The notes below the pieces were generated by a model, which searched no databases, was not told where the DNA came from, and worked only from the letters and a program-made list of their open reading frames with translations. Shown here piece after piece: positions 41,332-53,800 of a stretch of 64,000 bases of DNA; position 1 is the first letter of the stretch, and every line of letters begins with the position of its first letter. This stretch comes from Numida meleagris (taxonomy: Eukaryota; Chordata; Aves; Galliformes; Numididae), in NCBI RefSeq assembly GCF_002078875.1, contig NC_034410.1:40289532-40353531 (forward strand), read 5' to 3'. The position numbers were made by a program, and so were the translations under genes.

Positions 41332-41960
41332 TGTATTGGGTTTACATGATAAGATTTTAGTAGTGAGGAAATATGAGAGACATGAAAGTCGGTGCAGAAG
41401 GAGAACAGGAGGTGCTCTGTGCACAGAGCAGAACTTCCTTGCAGCCCAGGAGAGGCCTATGGAGGAGCAGATTGAACCCCTGCTGCCGATGTGCACCACA
41501 CTGAGCATATCTCCATGTGCAGCCATGGAGGAGCCCTCGGTGCAGCAGTGGATGAGCCCTGGAGGAGTAATGGCCCATGGATTCCCCTGAAGGAGCACCC
41601 AGGGCCAGAGTTGCAGCCCACGGAGAGGAGCCCGTGGTGTGGCAGAAGGTCTGCGTGCTGCCCCCAGTGAAGAACCACGCTGGAGCAGTGCAGTCCTGAA
41701 GGGTGCACTTTGTGGTATGGAGCTGAGCTGGAGCATTGCTTGGAAAGATGCAGCCTGTGGGAAGCCCACAAGAGATCAGTTTGGGAAGGACAGCATCCTA
41801 TGGAGAGACCCATGTGGAGCAGGGGCAGAGAGAGGCCATGAAGGAGCAGCAGAGATGAAGCACTGTGAGCTGATCACAGCCTCCATTCCCCATTCCCCTG
41901 TGATGCTTGGGGAAATGTACATTTTAATAATTACAATAAAATGATGTTAACTGGCTATCA
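41332..41960 (+). mobile_element. Solo LTR, resembling avian ERVL-type LTRs
   Basis: It begins TGTATTGGGTTTACATGATA, a start I associate with avian ERVL-type LTRs, and contains a run of GGAGGAGC-, CATGGAGGAG- and GTGGAGCAGG-like repeats typical of these LTRs. A polyadenylation signal AATAAA lies at 41935-41940 near the right end. I see no internal retroviral sequence on either side, so it is a solo LTR left by recombination. The right boundary is uncertain (41960 or 41978 are possible CA ends), and I could not define a target duplication. Open frames across it (for example 41191-41769 minus) are chimeras of LTR and CR1, not genes. Confidence 0.7.
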
Positions 41961-43011
41961 GAACTTTGTTTTGTGCCACGTTGTCTAATGCCTCCTTCAC
42001 TTTCATCTTGGCCTTTTGCTTAGTCAGTTTGTATACAAACTCTGTAAACCAGCAAGTTCCTTTATGTTTGAACTTTAGCTGCAGGGGTAGGTTTTATGAT
42101 CAGGAAACAAAAACACTCTGTAGTGTCAAAGGAGCTTCCTCCCTCACAGTACAATAAACTAATCTCCAGTGAAAGTCATTCTGTGCTGATTAATACTGTG
42201 TTCCTGTTATAAAGTTGCATTCAGGAGTCTATTCTGCTTTTACTGAGCACTGATGTAACACTAAAGCTTTGCTTACATACTCAGACCCCACCAGGCAGGC
42301 ACTAAAGCTGGCCAGCTGCCATTCTTGAAAGCTGTTTCAGAACCTCCTGGCCTTTCACAATTTATGGCAAGTGTATAATTTCCATCCTAACAAAAACACT
42401 GAAATCAGACACAGTTACTACGGATCCTAAATTTTTCCTCAGTGTTGATACTCAGGGAGTCAATATGCGTAGACTCTACCACGGAATAACAAAACTGAAA
42501 GTTGCAACATCCTCGTGGGAGTTTTTATCCTCTTCAGCTAAGATAAATAAAGTCCTACACCCTTGAGTTAAAAACTAGCTGAGGCAGATCAGTTCCACGT
42601 GGGACATTCCATGCCGGCGTGGTATGCTGATAACAGGGTTTGTGTGCTGCTGGTACTGTCAGCCAGCACACAGTGTAAACAAAGGTCACAGAGATTGTCA
42701 TGCTGAGTACAGAGAGGCTTTGCACACATTTGGGTTGCACAGCTTGCATTGTTTTCATATGCACGCCAATGGAACAGCACAAATCTAAGCCATAATGGCA
42801 AAAAGCAGCCCACTGCTGGTGAGAAATAAGATTGCACTTCATTAAAGGCAACCAGAAGCAGCACGGAAACTGTTCTCCCTCCATCACAGAGAGGCTGTGC
42901 CAGACCTCCTCTCCATCCAGAAGGTCCATTAAAGCACTAGAGGCGGAAAAGTCTGGGAAACTGGGTTTGAGGAAAGCATCTCACTAGACCTTCTTGATGC
43001 AACACTCTAAA
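41961..43011. other. Intergenic spacer
   Basis: Unique sequence between the LTR and the first Charlie-like copy. The 124-codon minus frame at 42555-42929 has no recognisable family features. Confidence 0.65.
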
Positions 43012-44130
43012 GCACAGGTGTCTAACTTTTTGGCTTCCTGGGCTGCATGAAGTGAAGAGGAATTGTCATGGCTGAGTTTAAAATACGTGTTACAGTTTAT
43101 GTATATAAGCAACAAAACTTATTTTTTTATAATTCTCTATATTAAAACATACAAAAAAGAGGACGATGAAAACATAAAACTAGTGGGACATTCAACCTAG
43201 CTTTTTGAGACTAACACATCAGTCTGGTTCGATGGCAGTGGCTGCAATTCTCGGTGAGCTCTCAAGGTGTTTGTCAGAGATTTTTGATGAAAACAGTTGT
43301 TCACAAATGTGTGTAATGCCAAAAAGCGATGCCATGAATAAGATGTGATTGTGAAGCAAGAAGTGTTTCTCTCTGCTAAGAGATGGCTTATAAAGGTCTG
43401 GTAAAGATACATGATCCTATTTTTCTTTGAGTTCAACATCAATTCTATACATGCCATTTGAAAATTATCAGGTAATGCACTGAAAATGGAATTGCAAATA
43501 CACACCAAAAAGAAATTGATTATTTTTTTTTGAAATCTTAAAACTTATTCTCAAATTTGTTTATCAAAACTGAAAGCACAGCTACAAATTTTTCATTGTT
43601 CTCAGGGCTGTGTTTAGCCCAATGAATAGCATTATTTGCCATAACGTGAGCTTGCCATATTTTAAGTTAAATTTTGAACACTGTTATGGTTTGAAACATA
43701 GCACAGATAAAGACATTCTCACCTTGAGGAAGTTGAAAATTACAAAATTTTTCAGTGCTACACCAGCACTCTGGATATCTCTTCCAAAGTGAAGGTGTTG
43801 ACTTATTAAATTACTTTACAAAATAGCACAGCCCAAGCTTAATAATTAAATAAGAAAACTTACATGTCTGCTTAATAACAAAAACTGCATGTCTTCACAG
43901 ACACGCGCACGATTTGGTTGGGTCGAAATGCTATTACTGGCAATCACTGTGTTACGCTGAGTGGCACAACGTGTGTAACGTGCAACACAGGTTTGGTTTA
44001 GACTGTGTGTGTGTGGTGGTGCGAGAGGCAGTCAGCCCTGCACCGCGCCCTCTGCAGTGTGCTGTTGTCACCTACACAGTCCGCACTTGAGCTACACACA
44101 ATCAACTCATCAAAAATATTGCTAAAAATC
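43012..44130 (-). mobile_element. Charlie-like hAT element copy without mariner insertion
   Basis: It starts ACAGGTGTCTAACTTTTTGG and is collinear over several hundred bases with the copy at 45121-46740. Shared words include CACATCAGTCTGG or TGCATCAGTCTGG, TGATGGCAG or CGATGGCAG, GTGAGCTCTCAA and GTTCACAAATGTGTGT. It lacks the mariner segment present in the second copy. The body resembles Charlie12-type hAT sequence known in chicken. Orientation is assigned from minus-strand frames (43197-43508) that show residual coding similarity between the two copies; the right boundary is approximate. Confidence 0.6.
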
Positions 44131-44207
44131 ACAGAATAACATTAAAAGTTTATGACCACATGGGGCCACACTACTAGCTGTGCAGAGCCATAGGTAGGCC
44201 ATGCCTG

Positions 44208-44304
44208 GTTTAGTGGTAGAGCTGGCAGTGCTGGGTTTACGGTTGGACATCATGACCTTAGAGGTCTTTTCCAACCCAAATGATTCTATGATTCTATGAT
44301 TCTG
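44208..44304 (+). mobile_element. CR1 LINE 3' terminus
   Basis: Short plus-strand CR1 tail: GGTTGGACATCATGACCTTA, GAGGTCTTTTCCAACCCAAA and three ATTCTATG repeats ending ATTCTG. Confidence 0.88.
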
Positions 44305-44399
44305 TATACCAAAGAGCACAGATCTATCTGGATCTAGGGTGTGTAAGCACACAAAGTAATTATTGCACCTAACAACATATAAAAATGCATACACCATTC

Positions 44400-44905
44400 C
44401 TGTCAATGTATGAAGCTCACCTTGGAGCAGCAGGTCCGTCTTCTCAAAGCTCTGTCCAGTCCCAAGATCTTTATTTCTCCTCTTTTTCCTTAAGGCATAA
44501 ACCGGAATGGAGCTGAACAGGCTTGTATTAATCTACTGTGATGAAGGTGCAACACTGATACCAGGGTCGCGTGTCGAAGACAGTGGGCAACAAGAGCATT
44601 GCTGGCCAGCACAGAGCACACCTACCTTTGTCTCTGCTTAATGCTTTTGCTAATTTTGCAAGTGACAGTGTAATGAAGAGGCATTTTAGTTCAGGTCTTG
44701 CCAGAGCAAGCCCCTCTACTTGTTCCATCCTTTTTGCATTGTTTCCTGATGCTCAGAGCAGAAGAAGATGTGGCTTCATAAGTGGTTATATATCTCCTAC
44801 TTATTCCTCCCACTTATACTGCCAGCAGTTGCCCTCTCCTAGCTGCAGCAAGAGCACTGCAGAATAAAGAACCTTGGCTTTTCAGAGCTGGTGTCTTATT
44901 GCAGT
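44400..44905 (+). other. Spacer with an LTR-like polyadenylation region
   Basis: AATAAAGAACCTTGGCTTTT near 44863, followed by a GCTGGTGTCTTATTGCAG stretch, resembles the R region of an LTR. I could not define a left edge or a primer-binding site, so this may be a decayed LTR or simply unique DNA with a polyadenylation-like word. Confidence 0.25.
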
Positions 44906-45120
44906 TATTAGCGACAAGGCCCTAGAGTCTGGAAAGGGGAAAAGAGAACAAAAGAGCAGAGTATCAAGAAGCAGAGAGCCAGGAAACCTACAGCAGTGCT
45001 CTCCTGGAACCTCATGTGTATTTGAACCAAGCAGCATGGGCTGAGCAAACTCAGCAAGGAGTCAGCTCATCCATGAAGCCAGAGAGGCTCTCCACAGCTC
45101 AAAACTCTTCCAGGGCTATA

Positions 45121-46740
45121 CAGTGCATGGGTGTGCAACCTTTTGGCTTGCCTGGGCTGCAGTGAGTGAAGAGGAATTGTCTTGGGCCACTTATAAGTAA
45201 GTTGCTCCAAAAGTAACGCTTCCTATTTATTTCCACTGAAACTACAAAAGATACAAAGAGCACAATAACACTACTTAATAGAGCAAATTCTCAGCTAAAA
45301 CACTATTTTTCAACACAGTCACCACCATTAGCTATGCATTTTCACCACCAATGAACAAGAGCCTGCATGCTGCACTCACAGAAATCTGCACCAGCAGAGA
45401 AGACCCACCATCGCCACTGCTGAAAAGCACCACCCACCACCTCACTGTGCTCACATCCACTGTTTGGTCTCCATAAACATTCACCAAGCACTGATGAATG
45501 TCGATGGGTGCCCTTTTTGCCACATGGAGGAATTCAATTCTTCCTCTTTACTTCACACACACTTCCATGTCAGATGCCATTCTGCCAGAGTGCCTCCCTG
45601 CTGCCATATGTCACAGGGCCACAAAATGTAATGGAATATTGGTGGGAAGATTCAACCTCTACTGCCATGACACCAACATCTGTGTCCAACATTGTGAGCC
45701 AACATAGTAAAACAAGAGACATTATCTTCAGAGCAGCCCTCTTAAAATATGTAATATAATTCATGTATTTAAGTAACAAAACTTATTTTAATATTCATTA
45801 TATTTTTATTAAAACAAAAAAAAAAATAGGGCAACGAAGAAAACATACAACCAGTGGGATATTTGACCTTGTTTTTGTGTAACCAGTGCATCAGTCTGGC
45901 TTGATGGCAGCAGCTACAATCCTTGGTGAGCTCTCAAAGTGTTCATCAGAGATTTTTGATGAAATTTTATTCTTCCTGTGCTTCATCCTTGAAATTATTT
46001 GTTCACAAATGTGTGTGCTGCCAAAAAGTGATGATGTGTATAAGGTGTGAGTGTGAAGCAAGGGGCATTTCTCTCTTCCTAAGACAGTGCTTATAAAGGT
46101 CCGATAAAGAGACAGGGTCAGATTTTTGAGTTGAATATCTGATTGCAACTCTACACATTTGTGAGAGACTTGTACAGAACATTCTTGTCTCAAAGTTTGT
46201 AGAATTAGTAATAAGCTGGTCAGACAACATTTGACTCCTCTTGCGTCTTAATCTTTCTCTGGCTATACATATATCGAACCACCTCCTCCAACAATTCCAG
46301 TGAGACAAAATTCCATTTGAAAATTTGCAGGTAATGTATTGATGTCAACTGAAAATAGAATCACAAATATACCCAAAAATTGACAATTTTTTTTTTTTTT
46401 TGCAATCTTGAAACCTACTCTCAAATTCCTGTATCAAAACACAAAGCATGGATGCATATTTTTCATTGTTCACAGGACTGTGTTTAGCCAATGTACCACA
46501 ATGCACACAATTATTCATCATAACTGAGTTGGCACCGCACTGCGCCCTCCCTGTGTCCCGATTTCAGCCCAAGCAGTAACAATCCCACACTTCTATGTGG
46601 TTGTTGTGAGTGATGGGTGCGTGGCCGGAGGAGCCAGGCCAGGCTGCTCAGTGGGCCAGAGCCACCGCCGTGGAGTGGCATGGGGCAGAGGGTGGCCACA
46701 GGGAAGCTGGGCAAGACCGTGGGTGGGACGCGGCCGTGAT
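45121..46740 (-). mobile_element. Charlie-like hAT element carrying an internally deleted mariner
   Basis: The left flank CAGTGCATGGGTGTGCAACC aligns with the start of the copy at 43012, and the two copies rejoin after the mariner segment at TTAAAATATG (TTTAAAATACG in the other copy). Downstream, both share a GTTCACAAATGTGTGT region and, near 46540, a GCACCGCACTGCGCCCTC-like word. This matches the composite element type reported from chicken as Charlie-Galluhop. Minus frames at 45891-46308 are hAT remnants with no intact gene. The right edge is approximate. Confidence 0.65.
45200..45742 (-). mobile_element. Internally deleted Galluhop-like mariner inside the hAT copy
   Basis: About 540 bases in minus orientation relative to the copy at 20049. 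Its left end CTCCAAAAGTAACGCTTCCT matches the right inverted repeat of that copy, and its right end (AGAGACATTATCTTCAGAGC) matches the left one. TA dinucleotides flank it at 45198-45199 and 45743-45744. The middle of the transposase, including the HDN and DLAPSDFHLF region, is missing, so it is non-autonomous. Confidence 0.78.
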
Positions 46741-49565
46741 AAAGCTTAGATGTCCAAAAACATGCATTACTAAACTATCATAGAATCACTCACTAATACC
46801 TAGCTAGAAAAAAAAGATGAACACAAGAAAGATGTTATAATTACTTTGCTTCAACAAATCACTTTTTAATAGCCTTTGTCAGGGATCAGCGTGGCTCTAT
46901 ACTTCCTGCTCAATAAATTTCCCAGCAGCTACATGACTTTGATCATTTAGCTTTCTATTGACGTTTTTGAAAGCCATGCTGGCTTAGTCTGTTGGTTTTC
47001 AGGTTTTTTTAGGCTGTTAGTACAGGTCAGTCTTGTTCTCCTTTCTGAGCTTCTGCTTTGCTTAACATGGAAAAATACTTCTTGCATGAAACCCTGTGAG
47101 ACCCTTGGCAAACTGTGCTTGGCAGGCTGTTTCTGACTGATATCTTAATTTGTTCTGTGGCAATTATAGAGATTCACATCAACCTTAACGGAATCACTTT
47201 TGACTAACTTGTGTTACAGTCCATGTGCATTACAATCACACTTTTCTATTGGTAACATCTCTGTCAAGGACAGCAGGACTAAGACTTAATGGTGCTGGAA
47301 CTGGAACTGTTGTTTGACAGCTGGGGCGTAGTCTGGACTTACAGAACATCCTTCTCAACTTAAGACAACTTGATCAGTGCTTCTTTCCTGACCAAACCTA
47401 CACACATGGGAATCTTGCCAGATTGCTGCAAATACTTTCTTTTGTATACAAAAGTGTTCTAAGTTGTACTGTCACCTCCCATTTCACTGTGTCACCTGAA
47501 ATGGCTCCACACAACCAGCTGCTCTGCAGTCTTAAGTTCACAAGCTGAAGAACAAGCAGCCCCTTCTGTAACACAGGTGGTGGCCACTTACAAAGCAGAC
47601 AAGCACGTGGTGTGCAGATCTGAAGTGGCAAGGTACATCTCTGTATGCTGCCATATGGTGGAGTTCTCCACAGTTTTTCAACTAAAACAGCACAAAGCCA
47701 GCTTACAGAGAACTAGAATCTCTACAATACAGAGAGAAGGCATGGAGACAGCGGGGCCAAGAAATCACATCTATCCCAGTACAGTCACAAACTGCAAGCT
47801 GGCTTCCTTATTCTGAAAGCCTATATTTTTTCTTTCTGGGGATCACTGGCAGAGTTTCTTGCCTGTTGTTGCACTTTGTGACTAGTAAAACATTGTCTGG
47901 CATAGTTGCCAGAGTTTTGACATCTTGCATGAAGAGTTAGCAAGCTGCTTTTTATTAAATAAAAGTATTAGTTTTGCTTGGCCTGTATTGTGTATTTTTA
48001 ATATATAGCATCATATATACAGATTTTGTTTATCCTACTTTATTTCTTTTTTATTTGATCTCACATAATAGCATGATTTGCCCCAATTCTAGGACAAGGG
48101 AATAAGAATATGCTTTCACTTCCAATCTTAAATAGCTTCATAACCTACAATAATTTGCCCTTTGTACCCTTCCTTATATGAGTGACTCATTGGTCTTGCA
48201 TAACTTTACTCAATTAAATCAGCTCTGCAGGTGCTCAAGTAAGTGAAGTCAGACAGAAATACAAGTAAACTGCCTTTCTGTACAGATGATCTTTGTAGTG
48301 TTAGGCTGATTTCTACTCTCATTTATGCATGATCAGCATGGATGCATCCATGTTGCTAGGAAAACAATGTCTTTACTGTGCTGTGTGTTAATTGCACATA
48401 AACTTCTACATTCTTAGCTTTTAAAGCTACTGTAAAAAAATATTTATAATTTCAGCTGCCAGATAAAAGTAAGAATGAACTGTTCTGCAAAGAAAGGTGA
48501 GCCAAGGTGACAAACAGATGGAAGCAGGGCTCTCCCTGGCAAGGGTGTAGTCCTATGCTACTTGAACAAGAGCAGGTCTGGTGACAGTGGTTGGGTTCAG
48601 CTGAAGTCCACTGATGGCCAGGCAAGTTTGAAAGCATCTGTCAGGTCCAACTAGTTTGGGCAGGAACCAACAGCAAAGCTTGAGCTGAAATGCAGCTCCT
48701 GAGCTAACAGGCAGTGTGCACAGATGAAAGTGCACAGCCTGGTCTCATGTGAGGTTTCTTAGAGCACCTACTTGTAACCTAGTAATTTACAGAGCCATCT
48801 GATCCAGTCTTACACAGTTGCACCACACCATGGCTGTCTGTGAACAGAGGCAGCCAAAGTCTCCAGAGGAGACTTATAGAGAAGGACAGGTACACGTTGG
48901 TCAAGGCAAGAACAGCCTCTGAGTTACCTGAGGGCCCTGACAGCAGCTTAGGTAAAATGTTCCACTAACACTTTTTAGCTGTACATTTCCACTTAAAGAA
49001 TACTCTTCTCTTGTATTTTTTACTCTCCTTGCTACATCAACTGTTCACAAACCCATACCACATGTAGACCTTCACTTTGCTTGAAATGAACCAACATTTA
49101 CTATCTTACCATTTTACATAGGCTGTTTCATAGTGAATTCACATTGTTTATGGTTTCACAATGTTTACACTGTGAAAAACACATTTCGGGGTTCTCAGTT
49201 CAGCTTCTCCTGTTAGACAGTCCACTGATTTGTTCCAAAAAATGACAACTACATGTAATCAAATTTGAACGCAACAACAAAACCAAATATAGAACTGCAT
49301 ATAATTCCACACAGTCTATGCCAATGAAAAGCTCTTAAACAGCAACAAACTGTCCTTCAGATGCAACTGTTCAGAGCATCAGCTAAGCACATCCTTGATC
49401 CAGCAGGAATTGCAGAGCATAATTGTTTCTAAAAATTAGCCACTAAATCCTTCTACAGTAATTTTATCTGGACTTTGAAATGAAGGATGTCAGCGTAACT
49501 ATGTCAACATTCACTATGTTAATGGAACTGCCTCTACTGTCCCAATCTTTATTTTGGAAATTATA
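46741..49565. other. Intergenic spacer
   Basis: Unique DNA with no recognised gene. A TCATAGAATCACTCACTAAT word near 46781 could be a very old CR1 end but is too short to call. Confidence 0.6.
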
Positions 49566-49715
49566 CAGAATCACAGAATCATAGGGGTTGGAAGGGACCT
49601 CTAGAGATCATCAAGTCCAACCCCCTGCTAAAGCAGGTTCCCTACAGCAGGTCACACCAGTAAACATTCAGGCTGGTCTTGAATATCTCCAGAGAAGGAG
49701 ACTCCACAACTTCTA
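49566..49715 (-). mobile_element. CR1 LINE 3' end
   Basis: Minus orientation: CAGAATCACAGAATCATAGG, GGTTGGAAGGGACCTCTAGA, GATCATCAAGTCCAACCCCC and GAATATCTCCAGAGAAGGAG. This belongs to a CR1 subfamily different from most other copies in the window. Confidence 0.92.
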
Positions 49716-50575
49716 TACTATACTCACAGTGTAAGTTCTATTCTTAGAAGTTCTATACTTCACATCTAGTTATACTAAAAATTCTAGGAAAAGCACTTAG
49801 GATGTGTTCCCGAACCTTTTCAAACTGTAGCTACGTGCCAGTTAAAATTCATTCTAGATGTAGTAAAGACACTGGAGGACAGCAGAGAGACTATAAGAGA
49901 ACTAACCTGTTTCCAGATGATTGGAGAGGGCATCTAAAATCCATTATGGCTGAAATAACTGTCAGTTATATCCACAAACTTGTAATTCCATAGTTCGGTT
50001 GGGCATAGTCATTTTACAGCTTGTTCAGCCAGAAGTATTTTCACTTCAAGTCCAGAGAATCATGATAACTTCTTTACTATCAGATCCTTCACTAAAGTAA
50101 TGTACTGGTGCCAAGTTCCCCTCCATTGCTGCAGCTGCCCAGAGTCAGCATGATGCTAGCATACAGCACTATACCTAGAATTCCATGAAACCAGGAAATT
50201 GAACAGCAATATTAAAAAAAAATTCTGACTATAGCTTGTTTAGCAGCTTGCAAGAACAACTCTCTCACATTAAAATGAGGGGGCAAGGAGGCAATGATGC
50301 TGACAAGAATGCAGCAGATTTCTAGTCATCTGTGGCATCACAGTAAGAAACAAAGAGTTACAAACAAGTCCACTCTGAGCTAAAGTAGAATTTTCCTAAT
50401 TGCAGCATTCTATGGGATAATGGTATGTGCACTGATAAACCTGGTATTCTTTTAGTTCCTAGCTAAGAACAGTTATGTAACATGGAAGCTAGCCAGTACA
50501 GTTTGTCAAAAGATCCAGATTTCACTTTCATTGTGGGTTTGTCATCCAAAATCTGGGAAGGAAACCCTCTAGCTC

Positions 50576-50870
50576 CAATGTGGTGTTAGAAAGCGGCATT
50601 CCTTTATTCCTCATGATACGTACCGGATGACATGACAAACAAGCACGTGCTCCCAGAGTTCAGGTTCTGCATTTAAACAGTTAAGACATACATATGCAGT
50701 CCATTGGCTTACATATCCATTCTTTTTTCAAGGACTCATTAATATATGCTAATGTCCCTTTGGGCATGCTCAGTAGTATCTAGGGTGGTCGACTGCCCAC
50801 CAACTTTTTCCCATTTTCCACCATCAGCTTAATCAGTGAGACCTTTGACTAACCTTCAGCTGCTTTTCCC
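50576..50870 (-). mobile_element. Possible LTR in minus orientation
   Basis: TGTGGTGTTAGAAAGCGGCA followed by TTCCTTTATTCC reads, on the minus strand, as a polyadenylation-signal-like AATAAAGGAATGCCGC near a terminal CA, the layout of an avian ERV LTR 3' end. The far edge is not clear and no internal viral sequence was seen, so this is tentative. Confidence 0.35.
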
Positions 50871-53800
50871 CAGTTTTGAAAATGTCCATTGCTTGTTAGG
50901 CCATAGTGAGCAACTTTTAAACCAATATATGTGGAATCTGAGAAAGATGCCTTTGCACCTACTGGGTGCAAAAGATAAAAGTATTCTATCATGACTCCTG
51001 TGCTTCTTGTGAGGTAAAAGATAAAAGTATTCTTTTATGTCCCCAGTGAAAATTATTGAGGAAAACAAGACTTTTCACTCACTAAAGTTGAAATGGAAAG
51101 TTTTAGAACTATCACTCATGGATTCCTTTTGCTAAACTAATATATTGGTACTTAAACTAATGTACTAATTCCTATTGCTAAACAAACCATCCTATATCAG
51201 GTTTGGTGTTTTGTTTTGTTTTGCCATGACCCCTTTGCAGTCAACAGAACACAGGAGAAAGCTGACACATGATCTAAACCTTTCTGTACTAATAACTTTG
51301 CAAAAATGTTATGTAGAATTCCATCGAAATAGGGATAAACAGTAAATAATTTCAATTCACTCCTAATCTTCAATACTCTATATGCACATGATAAGAGCCC
51401 TGTACCTGATAAGAGCCCTGTGTAACTGCAGGAGTACAGTTCTGTGGATTGGGGTTGCACAACAGTGGGAGTTTGTTTCAGAGTTTTGCAAGAGACCCAG
51501 TCACTGCCCGAAGGCAGGGCAACTACAAAAGCAAGAGCTGTCTGCAAAGCAGAACTCAATGATGGGAGTGGGACATAGTTGTGAGAAGCACCAGAATGAA
51601 CATAATAGTCTAGTTAGATACTGATCGCTGTTTTGCAAATTGACCTCTTTAAGAAAGCTGACTTAAATATCAGAGAACTAGCTCTACATTTCTCCACTCT
51701 AACTATTCTAGTTCTACTTGCTTCCAAAGGTAAAGGTCTTTGTTATTGCTTACTTTGTAGAGGAAAGGTTAGAAAGAAAGCATTCCATGCATGCCATCAG
51801 AATGGTTCCGTGAGTAAGGTGAGATGAAGGCTGATTAAACTTTAAGAATAATGGAAGATGGAAAAGGAAGTAACTTGATGCCATCTGCACTTCAAAACAA
51901 ATGAGAAAAAAAAAATCCACACCTGTAGAGCAAAGCTTGCCATTTTTATTTTTTCTTTTAAGGAATATATTTTAATACTGCTTATTTGTAGGACAAATGA
52001 TGACAAAAATTATTTTAAAAATAGTTCTCCACTACCTAGCAACTGTGGGCAAGGAACACCCAACAAACACCTTTGCTTCCCAAAATTAACGTGTTTTGCC
52101 CTGAGCCCACATAGCTCTATCTCTGAATCGTATTTAGATATCATATTTCAGAATGCAAATCTAACAGCAGTAAGTTGCTTCATCCGACATTTGATTTCCT
52201 GTACTATGGTCTGAGACACATTTGTTCCACAAGCACTTCAAGCTTGAAAAGGCATACAAACACGACAAATTTTCCAGTTTGATTTTCTGCACTGGCTGCA
52301 CAAACTACAACCTGCGTTTTCTGACAACACAAAGTAGGGGAAGAAGGCGCAGTAAGGGGACTGAGTGGCAGAAGAAGGTTGGTCCTTTTACTGACCCAAA
52401 AGGTTTGTCTAGCTGTGACCTTAAGCAATAACAACATAACATAAAAGCTTATTGTAATAACTGATAACAAAAGACCATCAGTCACAGGCTAGCTGAAAGG
52501 AGTATCCAGGCAGAGAGTGGGAGGGGAGAGGGGACTCCATATTCCTCAGTACTGGAAGTTAGGTCCACCTGGTGTTATTTCCTAGGCTCATGTACCTGTG
52601 TTGCATGGATATCAGATATAACTAACTAGAAGTCACAAGTAAAAGAAGTAAAATTGGTAACTCCTGTTTAGTGTAGATCTAAATAAAACTCCCATAGCGT
52701 ACCTGAAACACTGAAAGATGCAAGGCAGGTAGAACAGAGCTCAAAAGCATCAAATGTATGAATCCTGATCTGTTTTGCTCTGATTTTCCAGCTTTACTTA
52801 GGCATTAGGTTACCACAACTGCTTTCAAGTAAGACTGGAAACCTCTTAGAAAGCAATACTAGCAAAATCTGTAAGAAAGAAAGCCTATATGAAGCAAAAG
52901 TGATCCATTTGCCTTCCAGATTTTTCCTTATCTATTAAGCATTACAATTTGTGCTTGACCTACGTTCCCAGCCAGCCTGAGACCTGTCAAGATGCAGTAC
53001 ACTCCCTGAGCAAAGGTACAAACCTTCTTTTTTCTTTGGGAATTGAGAAGTCATATATTAGGAATACTGACTTATTTCGAAGGTGCCTGTGAACATTTTG
53101 TGAGGTGGATAGTTTGCTACAAATGAAGTGAATACTTCTGCCTGAATGTAATAAAGAATACAAAGGCTTTTAACCATCAAAAATCCTTTCTTTTGTCATT
53201 AAAAATGCAGAATGATCAGCCAAAGTAGAGCAGGATGGTGATGTCTGAGGTGAGAACAGGCATCAATGAGAAATATTTGAATGGAAGAAGGAGTGCAGAG
53301 CTGACAAAATACGTACAGATAAGAGGTGGAAAAACACAGCAGAAGAAACACATGAAGGGGAACACAGACTGCAGTTGATGAAGGAGAGGAAATCTAAGTT
53401 GGGAGGAAGATAAAATGTTTGAGTTTCTTCTGCTGGCCTTAATGTGCATTTCCTTTTGGGGACTTTAAGCTACCCAGAAGTCACTAGGAATAATACTACT
53501 AATAATAGTAATAGTAATAATAAACCCTCAAAAAACCTGAAAGCCAATCTAATTCCTTCTCCTTCTGGTCCACCTTCAAAGTAGTCAGAAAATGTGGGAC
53601 ATGCACTTTCTTAATTCTATTATCCAGTTACTTCTATGTTTAAACTAGGCAGGAACCTCAGCCTCATATCTATCATAAAGATGCTTTAGAAACTAAGATA
53701 TCTTATGAAAATTTGAATTATTGTATCTTAGACTTCTTCGCTTTGAGGTCATCTACGAAGAGAGGTTGAACTGTGCTACCTAATCCATACCCAGATTTAA

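Noticed and set aside
41191..41813. 192- and 118-codon minus-strand frames
   Set aside because: They join antisense LTR sequence to a CR1 RT remnant and are not genes.
42555..42929. 124-codon minus-strand frame with several Cys residues
   Set aside because: No consistent zinc-binding spacing and no homologue recognised; treated as chance.
46781..46800. Short TCATAGAATCAC word resembling a CR1 end
   Set aside because: Too short and not followed by other CR1 sequence.
50969..51035. AAAGATAAAAGTATTCT occurring twice
   Set aside because: A short direct repeat in AT-rich DNA with no flanking structure; not reported as a feature.
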